From NCBI GenBank assembly GCA_030549175.1, contig JAUKUA010000006.1:4278001-4342000 (forward strand): a stretch of DNA of 64,000 bases, written 5' to 3'. Under the pieces are notes generated by a model, which ran no database searches, was not told the origin of the DNA, and was given only the letters and a program-made list of their open reading frames with translations. The translations under genes were made by a program, and so were the position numbers. This document shows positions 21,898 through 34,568 of this stretch, one piece after another. Every line of letters starts with the position of its first letter. The first letter of the stretch is position 1. This DNA is from Lasiosphaeris hirsuta (lineage: Eukaryota > Ascomycota > Sordariomycetes > Sordariales > Lasiosphaeriaceae).

Positions 21898-24091
21898 GTC
21901 AGGAGATGTGATGACTAATCCGCTGCCGAACATACTCAAGACAGGCCGCTCGTGGTGGGAAAGGGGGTGGGTGAGTGGGTGGCACAAGACTCAACCATTT
22001 CAAGCTGACCTAATGAGACCTTGAACTTGAATCTCACCAAATTTGCGAAACCCGGAAAATATCTCTGTCGGCAATGAATCATGGATGGCCATGTTCAGAC
22101 ACGTGTAAGGACTCTCCACACCAAGAAAAGGGGTATGTACATGTGACAACGGAAAATCTCCATGTCCGATTCGAATGCAAAGCTGAGTACAAATAGAAGC
22201 CCCTCCTTGGCAACTCGAATTCGAAGGAGACCCTCGGCCTGTTCTTTTTGAACCGCTCCATCACACGCTCTCGCTCCTTCTCTCGGCCGCCTCCTTCGCA
22301 GAAATGATTTGGGCACGGCGGCATTTGGTCGACTTGATTCAGGTGTGCCGACTTCTCTCTTCCCCCTATTATTTCTCCCACCCGTCCCTCAGCGACACAT
22401 TTTCGTGATGGTCTTCGTAGTGTTCTCCGCTCCCCAGTTCATTCCCGCTCGGTACCGCGGTCGGCATTCGACCCCGTGAATAGAATTGTTCGTTTCCTCC
22501 CCTAATAAATCTCCTCGCCGCTGGGCGAATGTGTGCCACTGCCACCGCCCGTCGATGGCGACGGCGATGTTCCATATCGCCAACTTCAGGTTACCGAAGT
22601 GCTTGGGCCTTGGCCAAATTGACAAGGATGCCTCGCGACTAGACTCATGGTTACACCAACCCGTATACATCGCGGTTACACAAGGACACGGCATTTATAC
22701 TCGTACCATCCCCGGCCATCATAAAACATGCCCTTCAATCCTTTTTCCTATCACCGCCACAGACTTCATCGCAATTTGACAACGGATAGGGGCAAAATAC
22801 GCTCCCAGTCCGAGCCCCCGTGCAACGATTGTTCCGACCGACGAGTACCAGAAGTCGTGCGCGACCGATGAGGAAACCTAGGGGACCGAGTGGAGCGGAA
22901 CGGTTCTGGAATGCGAGGTCAATTCGACATTGAACTTGTCTGCAGCGCACAACAATGAAAAGAGGCGGGACCCCACTCCACCCCGAAGCTGCTGCGCAAC
23001 CACGGCGCGAGGATTTGACCGCCAAAGTCGAACATACCAAGATAAAACAATACCATTCGTGACAGGGACACAGGCTTCGACTTCGCAAGATCCATCCGCG
23101 AGGTACAATCAGACAACAACTCAACAAGCCCAGGAACTGGCCACTCAACACTGGCACCCCACTGAGACGCAACATATGCTGCGCGCTCAACGGCAGAAAA
23201 CATGCATGGCACAGCGCGGCGCAGAAAAGGCAACAACCGATTCGAACTCTTGTTCCTTGCTGGTATGATACCCTTACAAAAGAGTAGACGCAAAGTGCTA
23301 GCAACGGTACAATTGGCAGGTTGAAGGCTCCCTGAATGGACAGCCACTCGCCCGCTAATCTGGGTTATACGCTGAAAGCCGGCCGGTATTGCAGATCACA
23401 GCAAAAAGAGAAGAAAGGACAGTCGCCTAAAAGACAGGCGTCTGCATGAAAGTCGTATGTGTACGTTGAGAGAGGTCGTGACCAATTCTTCCACCTCCCC
23501 AGCCCGGTTTTGTGTATCCTCTGCTTTTCGTGACCCAGCAGCCGTACGCGCCAGATTATAAAAGTCAAACAGTCCCATAGGATCCTCGCAGTCCTCCAAA
23601 AAGCCGTTCCGTAATGGGGTATCACTGAAGCTCCTCGTGTCCATGCGGTGTCTACCAATGTCCTGGGAATGCTAGAAAGTGCTAGCGAGAGAAAACCCAA
23701 CTGATCCAAGTTCCGGCTCACGAGGAGCGTGCAAAAACGTTGCGCCAGTTGGACGTGAGAATTTTTGTGTTTTTTTTTTGTTGAGAATTTGGGTTGTCCC
23801 GCCAAAGAGATGTCCCGACGCCCCCTTCCCATGCCGTCGTTTTTTGACCAGAAAGAAGGAACATGAGAATGATGGTGACGAGAAAACCAACACCAGTGAC
23901 GCCGCCTTCCGAATGAGGTGTATGACGCGTTGCAAGGAAATAAGTGTCCGTGATCATGAGCCCGTGTGTAAAAAAAAAAATCAAGGCAAAAAGAATACTG
24001 TGCTGCGAAGACTGGCGAAAGAGCGTTCATGCTCATCCAAGAGGACTCCAAATGCCGTGGCAGCCGACTGAAGCCCTTCTAGTCCCCCTAT
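21898..24091. other. Gene-poor region and 3' flank of the zinc-knuckle gene
   Basis: No supportable gene. Several overlapping frames at 22.7-24.0 kb show no family features. The right few hundred bases are probably the 3' UTR of the Gis2-like gene. Confidence 0.5.
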
Positions 24092-24948
24092 TTACGCCAC
24101 AGGAGCGGCAGGAGCGACGACCGGTGCGGGGATGCTCGGAGCACCGCCGTTCAAGTCGGCTTCCTGATGGTGGTCGCCGTTCGGGTTGTTCTTCTGGGGG
24201 CAGTCGCGGGAGATGTGGCCAGGCTGTCCACACTGGTAGCAGCTCTTGCCCGCCGTGTTGAGGGGGCCACCGTTGGGGGCGGTGCAATCGCGGGAAATGT
24301 GGCCGAGCTTGCCGCAAGCATAGCACTTCATGGCCTGCGCCTGGCAATCGCGAGCGTAGTGATTCGGCCCACCACACTTGTAGCAAGTGGCGGGACGAGG
24401 GCCTCCGGCGAAACCGCCTCGTCCGTATCCACCGCCGGGACCGCCGCGTCCACCACCAATCGGAGCACCACGACCCAGGGCCGCGGGGTTCGGCGGGCTA
24501 GGGCACGCGCGCTACAGAGGGTCAGAAGCCGCAGAACAGGGACCGCTCGTCGGAAGGGGGCCATACAATGAAGTGTCCAGTCAAGCCACAGTTGTAGCAG
24601 CGACCGGCGGATCCAGTGCCGTTAAGGCGGAGGGTTGGGCAATCGGCCTGGACATGGCCTAGGCCTTGGCAGTGGTAGCACTGCTTGGCCTCGGTCGTGC
24701 GAGGGAGCGGGCAATCGCTGGATTCGTGGTCTGATGAGTTAGTCACGAGGTTTAAGGCGAAAGCGAAGGGGGGCATAGCTTACTCGGCTGTTTGCCTGCA
24801 TTGACATGTTAGTTGGGTCCTCAGAGCTCCACCGTAAAGCGGAAAGTCACATACAGTTGTAGCAGAGCCTGTGAGGAGACGAGCAAGCCTCAGCATGATG
24901 GCCTAGCTCGCCACACTTGTAGCACGCTCGGCGCGAGAGGGACGACAT
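24092..24948 (-). CDS. GIS2: Gis2/Byr3/CNBP-like CCHC zinc-knuckle protein, four exons with a 12-nt microexon
   Basis: Predicted 229-aa nucleic-acid-binding protein with seven CX2CX4HX4C knuckles, the number found in yeast Gis2 and fission yeast Byr3. These proteins bind mRNA, associate with ribosomes and stress granules, and act in translation. Exons are 24948..24855, 24795..24784 (12 nt), 24730..24567 and 24511..24092; introns of 59, 53 and 55 nt have GTATGT/GTAAGC/GTATGG donors and CAG/CAG/TAG acceptors. Knuckles in order: CYKCGELGHHAEAC, CYNCKQPNHESSDC, CYHCQGLGHVQADC, CYNCGLTGHFIRAC, CYKCGGPNHYARDC, CYACGKLGHISRDC and CYQCGQPGHISRDC. The second is split over exons 1-3 and needs the microexon. 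An RGG-type Gly/Arg linker lies between knuckles 4 and 5. All splice phases agree. Confidence 0.95.
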
Positions 24949-26714
24949 TTTTGCCTTTGTCCTGATAGACATACTATGGTTAGCCGTGATCAATTTGGAC
25001 CTTGCAGTCGCTCAGCACCCGGCCCCCACTAAAACGAAATCGAAAAAGAGAGACAGATCCAAGGCGATCAGGAAACCCAGGCGGTTGCCGGCTTATAAGT
25101 CGTGTGTCGCGCGGCGCCATGTGATGGGTCCCTCAACATGTTGAGGCCTCAACAACACTACCTCAATGCGCCGTATCATTCCGCATGCGCGGAGGCGCCT
25201 TAACTTTTTGCGTGATTGCGATGTTTCTTAGGGCCATTACGGGTGCCATGCCGATGGCTGCAGGAGGGGATGAGCCGCTGCCGAGGTGCTTTCATACGTC
25301 GACGATGTCCTTCGAGCTTTAAGTTTGGCCTCCGGTCTCCAGTCGGGGGCAACGAAGCGTCCAGCCGCCTTTTATGTTTGGCGCCAGGTTCGGGAGTGGC
25401 ATGGTGGAGGTGTCGGGATTGGGTCAAGTCGCAAGTCGTGTCGTCAACGACGATGGGCGCGGGCCGAGCAAGCAGATTTGGGCTGGGGGCACAATGTGGT
25501 TCTGTACTGACCTTGATGATGTTCAACAGAACCTACTTTTTTTCTCTTCCGTTCTTCCAACCGGGACAACCGCTTCCTGCAACCAGCGACAACCTTCGAC
25601 TTCTTCTTCCGACTTCTTCTCACCAACAACAACCAAAATTGAGGTATACCTGAAGAGGCGAATCAAGGAGCGATGCTGGGGAAGAGGGAGAGGAGAGAAG
25701 AGGCGGAACAGACGGAACAAGTAGGACGGGGAAGGGAGGGATAGCGCCAGCAGCTAGCAGATGCCGCACGGGCGAGAGAAAAAAACGGAGCAGGCGACTT
25801 AGGAGGGACTTGCCTCCCTGGCCCCGTTGCTTGCCCCGGCTCCTGCACTGGCGCAGAGAACTGGCGTGGGCTTGGCGTCGTCCGGTTGGCGAGCGCAAGG
25901 TACTGCCCACGTACCCCTGAGAGCGGCTTCCATTTTTCGGTTAGACGGGCTGGATTGGCGACGGCCATTGCTTTCCCAACTTGGCCTGGCTCTGCCTGCG
26001 CGAGACAAAGCGCAGCAGCGGCAGCTGGACTTGATCTCTTTTTCACCACCGAGGACAAGCAGAGCTGCTCCTGTGCTGTGCTCCTCTTCTCCCCAGCCAG
26101 CGCGCATACTAAAAAAAAAATCGCGGGTCTTGGCGAGCTCCCCCGGTGCCCACTCTGACGGCTCGCTGCCACCCACCCTCCCCTGCGACTAAGTTTCCAT
26201 TTAACACTGTGGTGCCTGAACTCTTGGGGCTTCCAATTGGCGGGGCGAGAGGCGGCTCGCGGCCTGCGGTTTGTTTGCTGCTGACTCGAGCTCGGATCAA
26301 TGATTGCATGCGGCGACTCGGGAAGGACGGCGGGTGGCTCGAGAGCGATGGACCAAGGGCGGCATGGACGGCAGTCCGGCGGGTTGGGACGTCGTTTGTG
26401 GTTTGCTGTCCAAATACTCCGTAGCCCCGGCTTTCCTTTTTCTCAGCTCGCGTGGTGTGGAATCCTGAATCCTGGATTTGCCAAGTTGTAGGTGTCTCAC
26501 GGGCTGCCGTGTCGCCGTGTCAGCTGGCATCTTGCATGCTGGCACGCTGCGGGCAGCCGGGGGGTAGCCGGAAGTCGGTGTTTGAGGGGTTGATGAGCAG
26601 ACTGTGACGTCTTCTCCCGGCATCAGAGCTCTTTGCCGAAGATAACGCCAAAGATAACGGCGTGGAAGCTTTGAAGCCTAACTTTAATGGCAACCCCATA
26701 AAGAGCCTGCGAAG

Positions 26715-26737
26715 CCCCCCCCTCCCCCCCCCCCCCC
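26715..26737. repeat. Poly-C tract interrupted by one T
   Basis: C8, T, C14 in a row. Confidence 0.9.
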
Positions 26738-28040
26738 AATCCTGAGGAGTAAAGACTGAATGCCTCCTGCTGTCGCGCTGGCGATACGCGGATATTTATA
26801 CTGATCAATATCTTATTAGAGTTTTTGCACACCCAGTGCTTGCAGTTACGCCGTCGCTAGCCAGCCGAGTACCATGCATTCTACATTGCGTCCTCGACAT
26901 GTTGAGAAACGGCCAATTCGATAATATCTGAGGCGTTGCCGAACACCATTTCTGGCCGTTTTTCGTGTGTGGTTGAGAAGGGGACAATCACGCTGGCTGC
27001 CACCCCGCTACAGGCCAAACCTGGCCCAGCCGCGCCCTGTCGCCAGCTCGATGCCCCCCCCCCACCACCCCACTGCCCAATCACAAACCTGGTGGACTCG
27101 ATGCCCAACCAGCCAACGTGCCACAGGGCCCCAGGACTTTGGGGCGAACAATGGGGGCGGGAACATGCCCGGGAGACCTAAATAGGACTGGAGAGGAGAT
27201 CTGCCATCCGCAAAGGGTTGTCCCGAGCCTCGTGGACGGGTGGCGAACCAGCAAAAGCCGAAAAAATTACTCGCTCGCCAGCATGCAGCGCGCTGCAGTC
27301 ACAGGGCGGGCGCCGTCCGTTTGGCGGGGGGTCCAGCAGGCCTGGCTCGTCGTGGCTTGCTTCTCGACGCAATCTGGACGCAGCAGGGAAGCGTGAGGGA
27401 ACTTCCAAGCGCGCAAACCGATGTCGCGGGCTCAAGGCCTTGGTCTGTGGGCCCCTGATTTTGTAGCTCGTGACCGCTGACAGGGTGACATCGCCGTCCA
27501 AAAGGCATGGCTTCCTGCAGGGGGACCGCTTGGAAATAGGCTTGGTCAAGTGTTCGGATGCCAAATTTCGACCACCCCGCTTTCTCTCTTTCTTCCATCG
27601 CGCCGGATGAGCCTGAGGTGAAGGTTGATCGGTGTGCGGCGTGCGGCGTGCGCGCCCAAACACAACTCCGCTGCTTCCCACCGAAACCAAATGCGATTCC
27701 TTTCGGATAGCGGACCTTGGCACTGGGGTGCGGATCCGCACACCCACACTCGGTGTCGGCAAATGGACGCAACGACCGCGATTGCCTTCGGCTGGGACTG
27801 CTGCATGGCACGAATTTCAGCTTGTCGCGAGACGAAGGATCGGGGGCTGTTTGCTGCAGCACATCACGTTACGTCCGCCAGCGCCACCAGCAAGTAAACC
27901 ACTCAAAGCGAAGTGCCAAAGTATCGTGGTTTGCGTTTTGCTGGCGATTTTGCTATTTTGCTCCTTTCCTGCTCCTTGATGGGGTGACAAAACATCAGAT
28001 GCTGCCGCTTGCCCGCCACTGTCACCGTCACCGCCATCAG

Positions 28041-28060
28041 CCATCCATCCATCCATCCAT
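28041..28060. repeat. (ATCC)n microsatellite
   Basis: Five tetranucleotide units. Confidence 0.95.
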
Positions 28061-28091
28061 CGCTCTTGCCAACTCACCCAGTCTTGCTGCA

Positions 28092-28117
28092 CATACATAC
28101 ATACATACATACATACA
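28092..28117. repeat. (CATA)n microsatellite
   Basis: About six tetranucleotide units, 30 bp after the ATCC repeat. Confidence 0.95.
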
Positions 28118-28477
28118 GCCCCCTCCTTCCTTACCCACCTTAGCAGCAACTTGAAGTGCAAAACTGGAAGGAGAAACTTGAAACTCAACATCTCATGACC
28201 GGCGGAAGAAATTGCGTTTTCACGGATTGTCTGGAATGTTTGACTGTTATTCGACAGAGCTATGTCAATGTCTTTCTTACTCCTTTTTCCATGCTTTCTG
28301 TGTGATGCAGGGTATGATTCGCAGAATCCAGACCCTCTTTGCAGAGAGCGCCCGGCCGAGACGCCATGCTGTGCAACCAAAAGTTTCCACAAAACAAAAA
28401 AAGATTCCAAGGCCAGTTTTTGATGCAAACACTCGCTCCAATGCCAACACGCACCCGGCCGCGGGTTGCGCCCGTCT

Positions 28478-30299
28478 CTACCACGATGGCGGCCGGCCTG
28501 CCCTACCCGCCTCAGCCGGATGCACACTCCCTCTCAGCGGCACCTCCATCGTAGGTGCAATCGACCGTGGCTGCGCTTCCACCACATAGCTCACCCCGTC
28601 GTCGGACGCGTAAGATGGCGGTCTTGGGACTGTTGGTCGCACATCTTCACTGGGACCCGCTTCGTCGTGGTCGTGGCTCCTGGTCCCCGACTCGCCAGGG
28701 CTTCCATGCAACGAGCGCTCCTCGTCGACCGTGTCCGGTGCGGCCTCGTCGTTGCGTTGCCAGTAGATGCGGTTGGGATCAACTCTCTGCGCAGGTTGCA
28801 TCAGTAATCAAGCGGGGTAACAGGAACGGGTGGCAATACAACTTACCACGCTCTCCCGCCATAGGCCGTAGGCAGGGGGGTTAGACTTGGTCGCCTCGCT
28901 CTCGATGCCGGCCGCCTCCTCGTCGCGCGCTAGCACCACACGGATCGGTTCCCGTGGAATGGCGTAGCCCCCCGGGCCCATCATCTCGGGCAGGCGTCCG
29001 GATCGGTTGGCAGAATCCTCCCGGTTGCGCCCGCCTCTGACTACCATCATGCAGAGACGGATGAGGCCGTGGCAGAAGAAGATGGTAACGAACAGAATGA
29101 TGAGAATGAGAAGGACCGTGAACTCGCTGTTGTTGATGTTTTTCGTGATGGAGAGGGAGAGGTCTGTCGTGGGTCAGCTTTCGGCGCGCAGCTGGAATTT
29201 CAGATGAGTCCCAAATCAACTTACAAACTGTCAGGATGAGCGTCAGGAACATGCCTGATACAAAGCACCGCAGAATCTGCGATCGTATCCTCCTCGACTT
29301 GATCCACGGGAAGCAAAACATGAAGCGCTTCGGCGTTGGGCTGCGCTCGCTCCGCTGCCTACGGCCGCCCTCGCGCTCGCCCTCACCCAGCGCGGCCGCT
29401 TCTCTCTCCCGCCTCCGCCTCCTCCGCCTTGATTCCCTCTGCTCGCTCCTCTCGCCACTGCCATCGCCACTCCCACTGCCGCTCTCGCCCCGCGACCGCT
29501 GCGACCGACTCCCAGATGCACTAGACCCCCCAGGCGTCTCAACCCGCCTCGACCGATCACTCCCTTCCCTCCGATGCCTCCTCCTCCGCCCGCTCCTCCC
29601 CTCCTCACCCTCAACCCTAACCCTCCTCCTCCTCCTTCCCACGACCGCTGGCGCCGGCCGCTCAACGTCCTCCCGTGCCCTCGACGTCGACGGCCTCGCC
29701 GCCGTCCCGGGCCTCGAGGGCGGGCCATTCGACCCCTGCGTCCACGTCCGCGTCAAGTTGGGCAGATGCAGCCGCGTGCTCGGAAGGTCCTGCACTCCGA
29801 TCCGGAACTGGGGCGTCTTGGGGCTCTCATCGTCGGCCCGCCCGTGGTTGATCACCGTGTCCGGCGGCATCCCGTCGCCCGAGTACCGGCTGCTGGTCGG
29901 CCGCAGACCGCCGCGGCTGCTGAGGAAGGACGGGATCGGCGGCCGGAAGCGGTGGATAAAGCGCGTGGTGGGCGTCGAGCGCTCGGCCATCTCGGTGCGC
30001 GGGTGCTGCGCTTCGAGGTCGTGCGGGTGGCGGGGGGACAGCGGGGTGCGGTCGTCGTCGTCATCGTCGTCATCGTCGTCATCGACCTCGGAGGAGAATT
30101 CCGAGTCGGAGGGGAGGGAGTATTGGTGCGATGGCGGCGGTGGGCGCGGGATGGCGATGGGGTTTGGTGGTGGTGGTGCCTGCACCGGCATAGGGTTGGC
30201 GGGCCGGGTGGGCGTCATGTCGGCGATGGCGTCGCCGCGGGCGCGGCCGAGGAAATTGAACCGGTCCATGTTGGAGCGGCCGAGGAATGGGATGTTCAT
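28478..30299 (-). CDS. Fungal membrane protein with acidic and Arg/Ser-rich N-terminal region, three exons
   Basis: Predicted 566-aa protein of unknown function. Exons are 30299..29225, 29163..28847 and 28786..28478; introns of 61 and 60 nt both have GTAAGTTG donors and CAG acceptors, and phases agree. The first 330 residues are disordered: Pro-rich, then an 11-residue poly-Asp run, then an Arg/Ser/Glu-rich stretch (RRRRRRREREAAALG). Two hydrophobic segments follow: ILRCFVSGMFLTLILTVYL and, after a short polar loop (TKNINNSEF), TVLLILIILFVTIFFCHGLI. So it is probably a two-pass membrane protein with both tails on one side. The C-terminal 200 residues are polar and include RIYWQRNDEAAPDT. The first intron splits the first membrane segment's codons. 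I do not recognise the family by name. Confidence 0.85.
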
Positions 30300-31336
30300 A
30301 TTGACGGATTATTGGTGGGTCGGGCTGGGTGGGCTTTGGCTCCTTTCCATCTGGGGATTGGGTCTCCCAGGAATTCGGATGCCGGTAGGGTTGTATATGT
30401 GCTTTAATCCCGGGGATTTGATCGTCTCAATTTTTGACGAGATGACCGTAGGAGGATCAGATCGATATCTTGATCGTGTCGTGTTTGTGATTGTGATTGT
30501 GCGACGGGCTCATGCAGGCGTCCGCCAAAAGATGGGATTGCGCTGTGTGATGGTTCGTGGGAATAAAAGTAATCGGCCGGCGAACAGTATTAAATGCCGG
30601 GACCACGATGTGGTTTGGGGTATCTCTTGCAATTCGAAAGAAGCCAGAAAAGAAAAGAAAATCGACTAGATAGCAAACAACGCTTCTAATAATACGCTTC
30701 CGTCGCAGCTCCCGGAGCCCGTGTGAATGATCAGAGCAATTTAACGAATCTCAAGCCGAAGATGAGGTGTGCCTGTGCCGTTTTCGGATTGATTGACGGC
30801 GATGTTGGAGGCGCCGAGGAGTGAGGGGGAGGGACTCGACTCGTCGTGTAAGTCGGTGGAGGTGACGAGGTCGCTAGGTCCAGGACCGGAAGGCAAGGGG
30901 AAGACAAAAAAAAAAAAAAAGAAGGAAAATATTGAGTGATGGGGAAGAAGAAACAAAAACACAAAACACACACACGCCAAATGGGTGGGAATGTTTGGGG
31001 TCAAGCTGAAGGGCGCGGGCGTCCGTGGTTGACCTGCTCCATGGTGGTGTGGTGGTAAGGCGGGAAACAAGACAGAGACCGGGGGGCCAGCCGAATTGAA
31101 TGAGTGGTTCGTAGGGAACTAGCTGTCCGATCGCGAATCTTGCCGCCAGATGCAAGGGGAGGCGGACGGTCGTGTCGATGGAGTTGCGTCCCAGATGATA
31201 CTCGGCCTGCCTCTCGCTGCCCGGGTTTTTCTTTTTGGGTGGTGGGAAGGGTCCCCAGGGGCGATGCAGGGTGAGAAGCAGGAGAGAGAAGCAAAAAAGC
31301 TTCAGCCACTTGCATGTAAGGTACCACATATGCACA

Positions 31337-31406
<70 letters not shown>

Positions 31407-33337
31407 AGTAGTCTTTCTTCACACGGGGCAGCACACAGACGCCACGGGGCAGTCCAGGCCCAAACAAACGGCTTCGTACAGGTGTCCACTGAGGCCGGGA
31501 GGTGAAGGAAAGAGAGAGGGTGATCGGTGGTATGCAGGCTTTGTTGGTTGGTGGTGTGAAGGGCCACGGCTACTGGATGGATGGGACAGGACAGGACACC
31601 GCACGTCCCTGTCCCCGTTACAACACCTGCCGAGACCCCAGACGGGGTAGGCTGGGCCTACCATTCTGCCATCCCAGATGTTTCAATGTCGGGGGGCAAG
31701 GCCGGGCCTGGGTGGCCTTGCTTTCCTCTTCCTTTTTTTTTTTTTTTTTCCCTTCCTGGGATTGGAAAATGCGAATTTGTTTCCCGAGGGGGGACATGCA
31801 GTTCGTCCACTTGCTGGGCAATTCCATTGGAAGGGGAGATGTCGATGCTGGCTTTCAGCACCAGCGCTGTCGTCCACTCGTTGGGCCAGACCCAACGGCG
31901 ACCTACGTGTTGTCGTCCAATCGCGAATCACACAATCTGAACAGCCAGGTGGCGTAGGCCCTTGCATCGGCACCAGTAACACCGCACCTCTTGCCCAACG
32001 GCCGCCCGCAGCTGCAGCAGGCCGGGGCGCCGCCGGGCACCACATACCTCGCCAGCCCTAAGCCAGTCCCCGTCTCCCCCCCTCCCTCCCCCCAATCCCA
32101 GCGCCGGCCCCTGGGTGCCCCAGTGATTCGTTGACAACGAGTGCAGGTGCCAGAGCCCCCCCCTCCCCCACCCCCTGACCACCACCTCAGAAAAGGGGCC
32201 GCTGGGAGGGCCTGATTGGCCGGCCGGCGTGTCGCATAGGTGCAGGGGGAGGGGAGCTAAGGCGTTTCAGAAACGCTGCCACTTGCTTCATCCCATCCTG
32301 AGAAGCAGATAAGCGAGGCGGCCCATCCACCCTGCATCGTCGCGTCGGCATCGCTCGCAGCGAACGCCAGCATCCACCACCAGTCTCTTTGGGCCTTCGA
32401 CGCGCCGACAACGCGCTGCGATACAGGAAACAATGCATATGTGTCTGTAAATAGAGGCAGACAGCAGGCCCAAATATTATTTGACAGCATCCACGGCGAG
32501 GCGAGTCGCCCTGATCTAATGTTGTGTTGTGGTTTGATGGATGTCGCTTCGACCCGAGTTTGGCCAGAACCACGAGGCGGGGCTCCGGTCTCAATGCTGC
32601 TGCTCAATGCTGCTCGGGCAAAACTACCCATGCGGCGCGGCCGAGGATTGAGTGCACATCCGGACTACCACACTAGGACAAAGCGGGGACTCACAACCAG
32701 CACTATAGGACAAAATGCAAGATGCAAGCCACATTGTCAGCCTTGCGTGTCCCTCCCCGGAAAGCAAACTTAGATAGCTGGCCCAGCATGTGCGCGCATC
32801 ACTGCTCGTAACTCCCAAATCCAAGGTTGTGGGCATCTTTTTTTATCTTTTTTTATTCTTTTTTTATTATACAGGTCTGTCTTCCAATAATACCTGACAC
32901 GGCTGATCCCTCATCGGCCGCTTATCCTCCGCCTGATGTGCTGGGCTCTCGGAACGGTAGGATCGTCTGGGTCCCACTCATCGGCCTTGCCGTTCCTCCA
33001 TTCGACACTCAGTCAGGGCCCAGTCCGGCCCAAATTCTAACCAGGGTTGCCTGTTTTCTCCCGCCTACCGTCACCCTTCCTTGGGACCGCGGGCGTGGAT
33101 GGCTCTGCCCCGAGGCTCACTGCACACATAACCTTGGCTCAGCCGCACGGGAGCCTGCCAACATCCAATTCCAAGACGCAGGGACGCAGCATATAACCAG
33201 GTCGGGGCCGCTCACCGAACCCAAATGCCGCTCCCAGGTTTTGCCGCGGCTCCAATCCGCTGCTGGCCGTTCTGGCCGTTCTGGCCTGCGCTCCCTGCTT
33301 CCAGGGATCCTTCAATGTGGCCTACGTGGCCGCTTTC
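30300..33337. other. 3-kb intergenic region
   Basis: Contains the CA microsatellite (31.33 kb), A- and T-rich runs (30.91, 31.73 and 32.85 kb) and no supportable gene. The left part is the upstream region of the membrane-protein gene; the right end is the 3' flank of the U5 snRNP gene. Confidence 0.5.
31332..31405. repeat. (CA)n microsatellite
   Basis: About 36 CA units with one CATA interruption at the left. Confidence 0.97.
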
Positions 33338-34568
33338 TTACTTCAGCTCACCCAAGAGCATGGTTCGGTCGGATGAGGCCGAGAGAACTAGGGCGCATGG
33401 TCAGCAAAACGTCGGCCAAAGCCGGGATTATCCGTAAAACGGGTCACTTACTGATAGGATCGGCTCCTGGCGCGAACTCGGCGCAGTTGACTGTTCCCTT
33501 GTGCCCTGGCAGCTTGTAGAGCAGCTTGCCCGTGTCGCTTCCCCAAATAACAACCGTGCCGTCGCCAGCCCCGACGGCAATCTTCTTGCCCTCGGTGTCC
33601 CAGCTGCCGTGGATCAGGTTCTTCTCCAAGCCAAGCGGCGCGCCGTCAAACGTGCGAATGTGCCGTTCCGCAGGCGCAAATGGCCTAATGTCCCATGTCC
33701 TTGCCGTCGAGTCCATCGCATACGAAAGCAGCTGTTGAGAATCGGGCGATACCCGCAGGGATGTGATTGTGTCTTGGTGGCCGAGCATGGAGTAGACCAT
33801 GGCCTTCTTCCGCACGTCCCAGACCTTGATGTCGTTATCGATACCTCCCGAGTAGATCTCGTTGCCTGCCTCGGATATCGCAACGGCTGTGATGGGGAAT
33901 TCGGTTTCGATGTAGTCCACGGCGTTCTTCGTCCTCGGATCCCAGATACCAATTGTCCCGTCGTCGCTGCCGCTGATGAGCATCTCCTCGCCGCGCTTGC
34001 TGATGTCCATCGAGTTGACGATTTCTTCGTGTCCAACGTAGCGTCGTATCCTCGTCCCTGACGTCAGATCCCAACTTGCTAGGTGCATGTCGGCCGAGGC
34101 GGAGAAGAGAATATCTGAGTCGCGTGACCATTGGAGGTCGAGGACGGCCCCACGGTGTCCAGTGAGCACGCCGTAGTTCTCGCAGTCGCCATATGTCCTC
34201 CAAAGTACTAAAACTGGTCAGCTATTTCCACTGAGAGTGTGTCTGAGCCGTGGGCGTACGAATTGTGCGGTCCATCGAGCCGGAAGCTATCAGATTCCCT
34301 GGCGGGTCAAACTTGGCTGTGAAGACCTCCCCTGCGTGTCCCGAAAGCTCCATCACTGGGGCTTGAAGACCACTGGTACGTGGTGCCTGCGTTCCGTTAG
34401 CATCCATTCACCTCAATACGGGCGAGAAGATGGACATACCGCCTGTATCAGAGCACCACTTGACGCGCCGGGGCGGGTGAGGGCGCGACTAGAGCCGACA
34501 TTCTGCCTCTTCACAAGCTGGCTCCCACTGGGGTCGTCGGAGGCAGGTCTCTTTTCCGAAGACATCAT
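33338..34568 (-). CDS. cwf17: U5 snRNP 40-kDa WD40 protein (SNRNP40/Cwf17), four exons
   Basis: Predicted 353-aa seven-bladed WD40 propeller of the spliceosomal U5 snRNP, which packs against Prp8. Exons are 34568..34440, 34386..34260, 34207..33452 and 33387..33338; introns of 53, 52 and 64 nt with GTATGT, GTACGC and GTAAGT donors. Splicing joins MDRTI to LLWRTYGDCENYGVL and gives the C-terminus LSASSDRTMLLGELK. The N-terminal tail (SSEKRPASDD, KRQN) precedes VMELSGHAGEVFTAKFDP, the first blade. Further repeats carry GH..V...W and WD signatures: GHRGAVLDLQWSRDSD, GHEEIVNSMDIS, IWDPRTKN, VWDVRKKAM and GHQDTITSLRVSPD. It is transcribed divergently from BET3. Confidence 0.95.

Larger units (their letters stand above)
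24949..28477. other. 3.5-kb intergenic region
   Basis: Left part is the Gis2-like promoter, with a TTATAAG box near 25091 on the minus strand about 145 nt before the start codon. The rest has GC-skewed low-complexity stretches, a C-rich homopolymer at 26.72 kb, and ATCC and CATA microsatellites at 28.04 and 28.09 kb. No supportable gene. Confidence 0.5.

Noticed and set aside
22735..23347. Overlapping minus-strand frames of 142-189 codons
   Set aside because: No homology pattern, no consistent frame and no splice logic.
28041..28117. Short tandem repeats considered as a CRISPR-like array
   Set aside because: Simple tetranucleotide microsatellites without spacers, in a eukaryote.
29236..30669. 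477-codon plus-strand frame opposite the membrane-protein gene
   Set aside because: Antisense shadow; the minus strand has two good introns and membrane segments.
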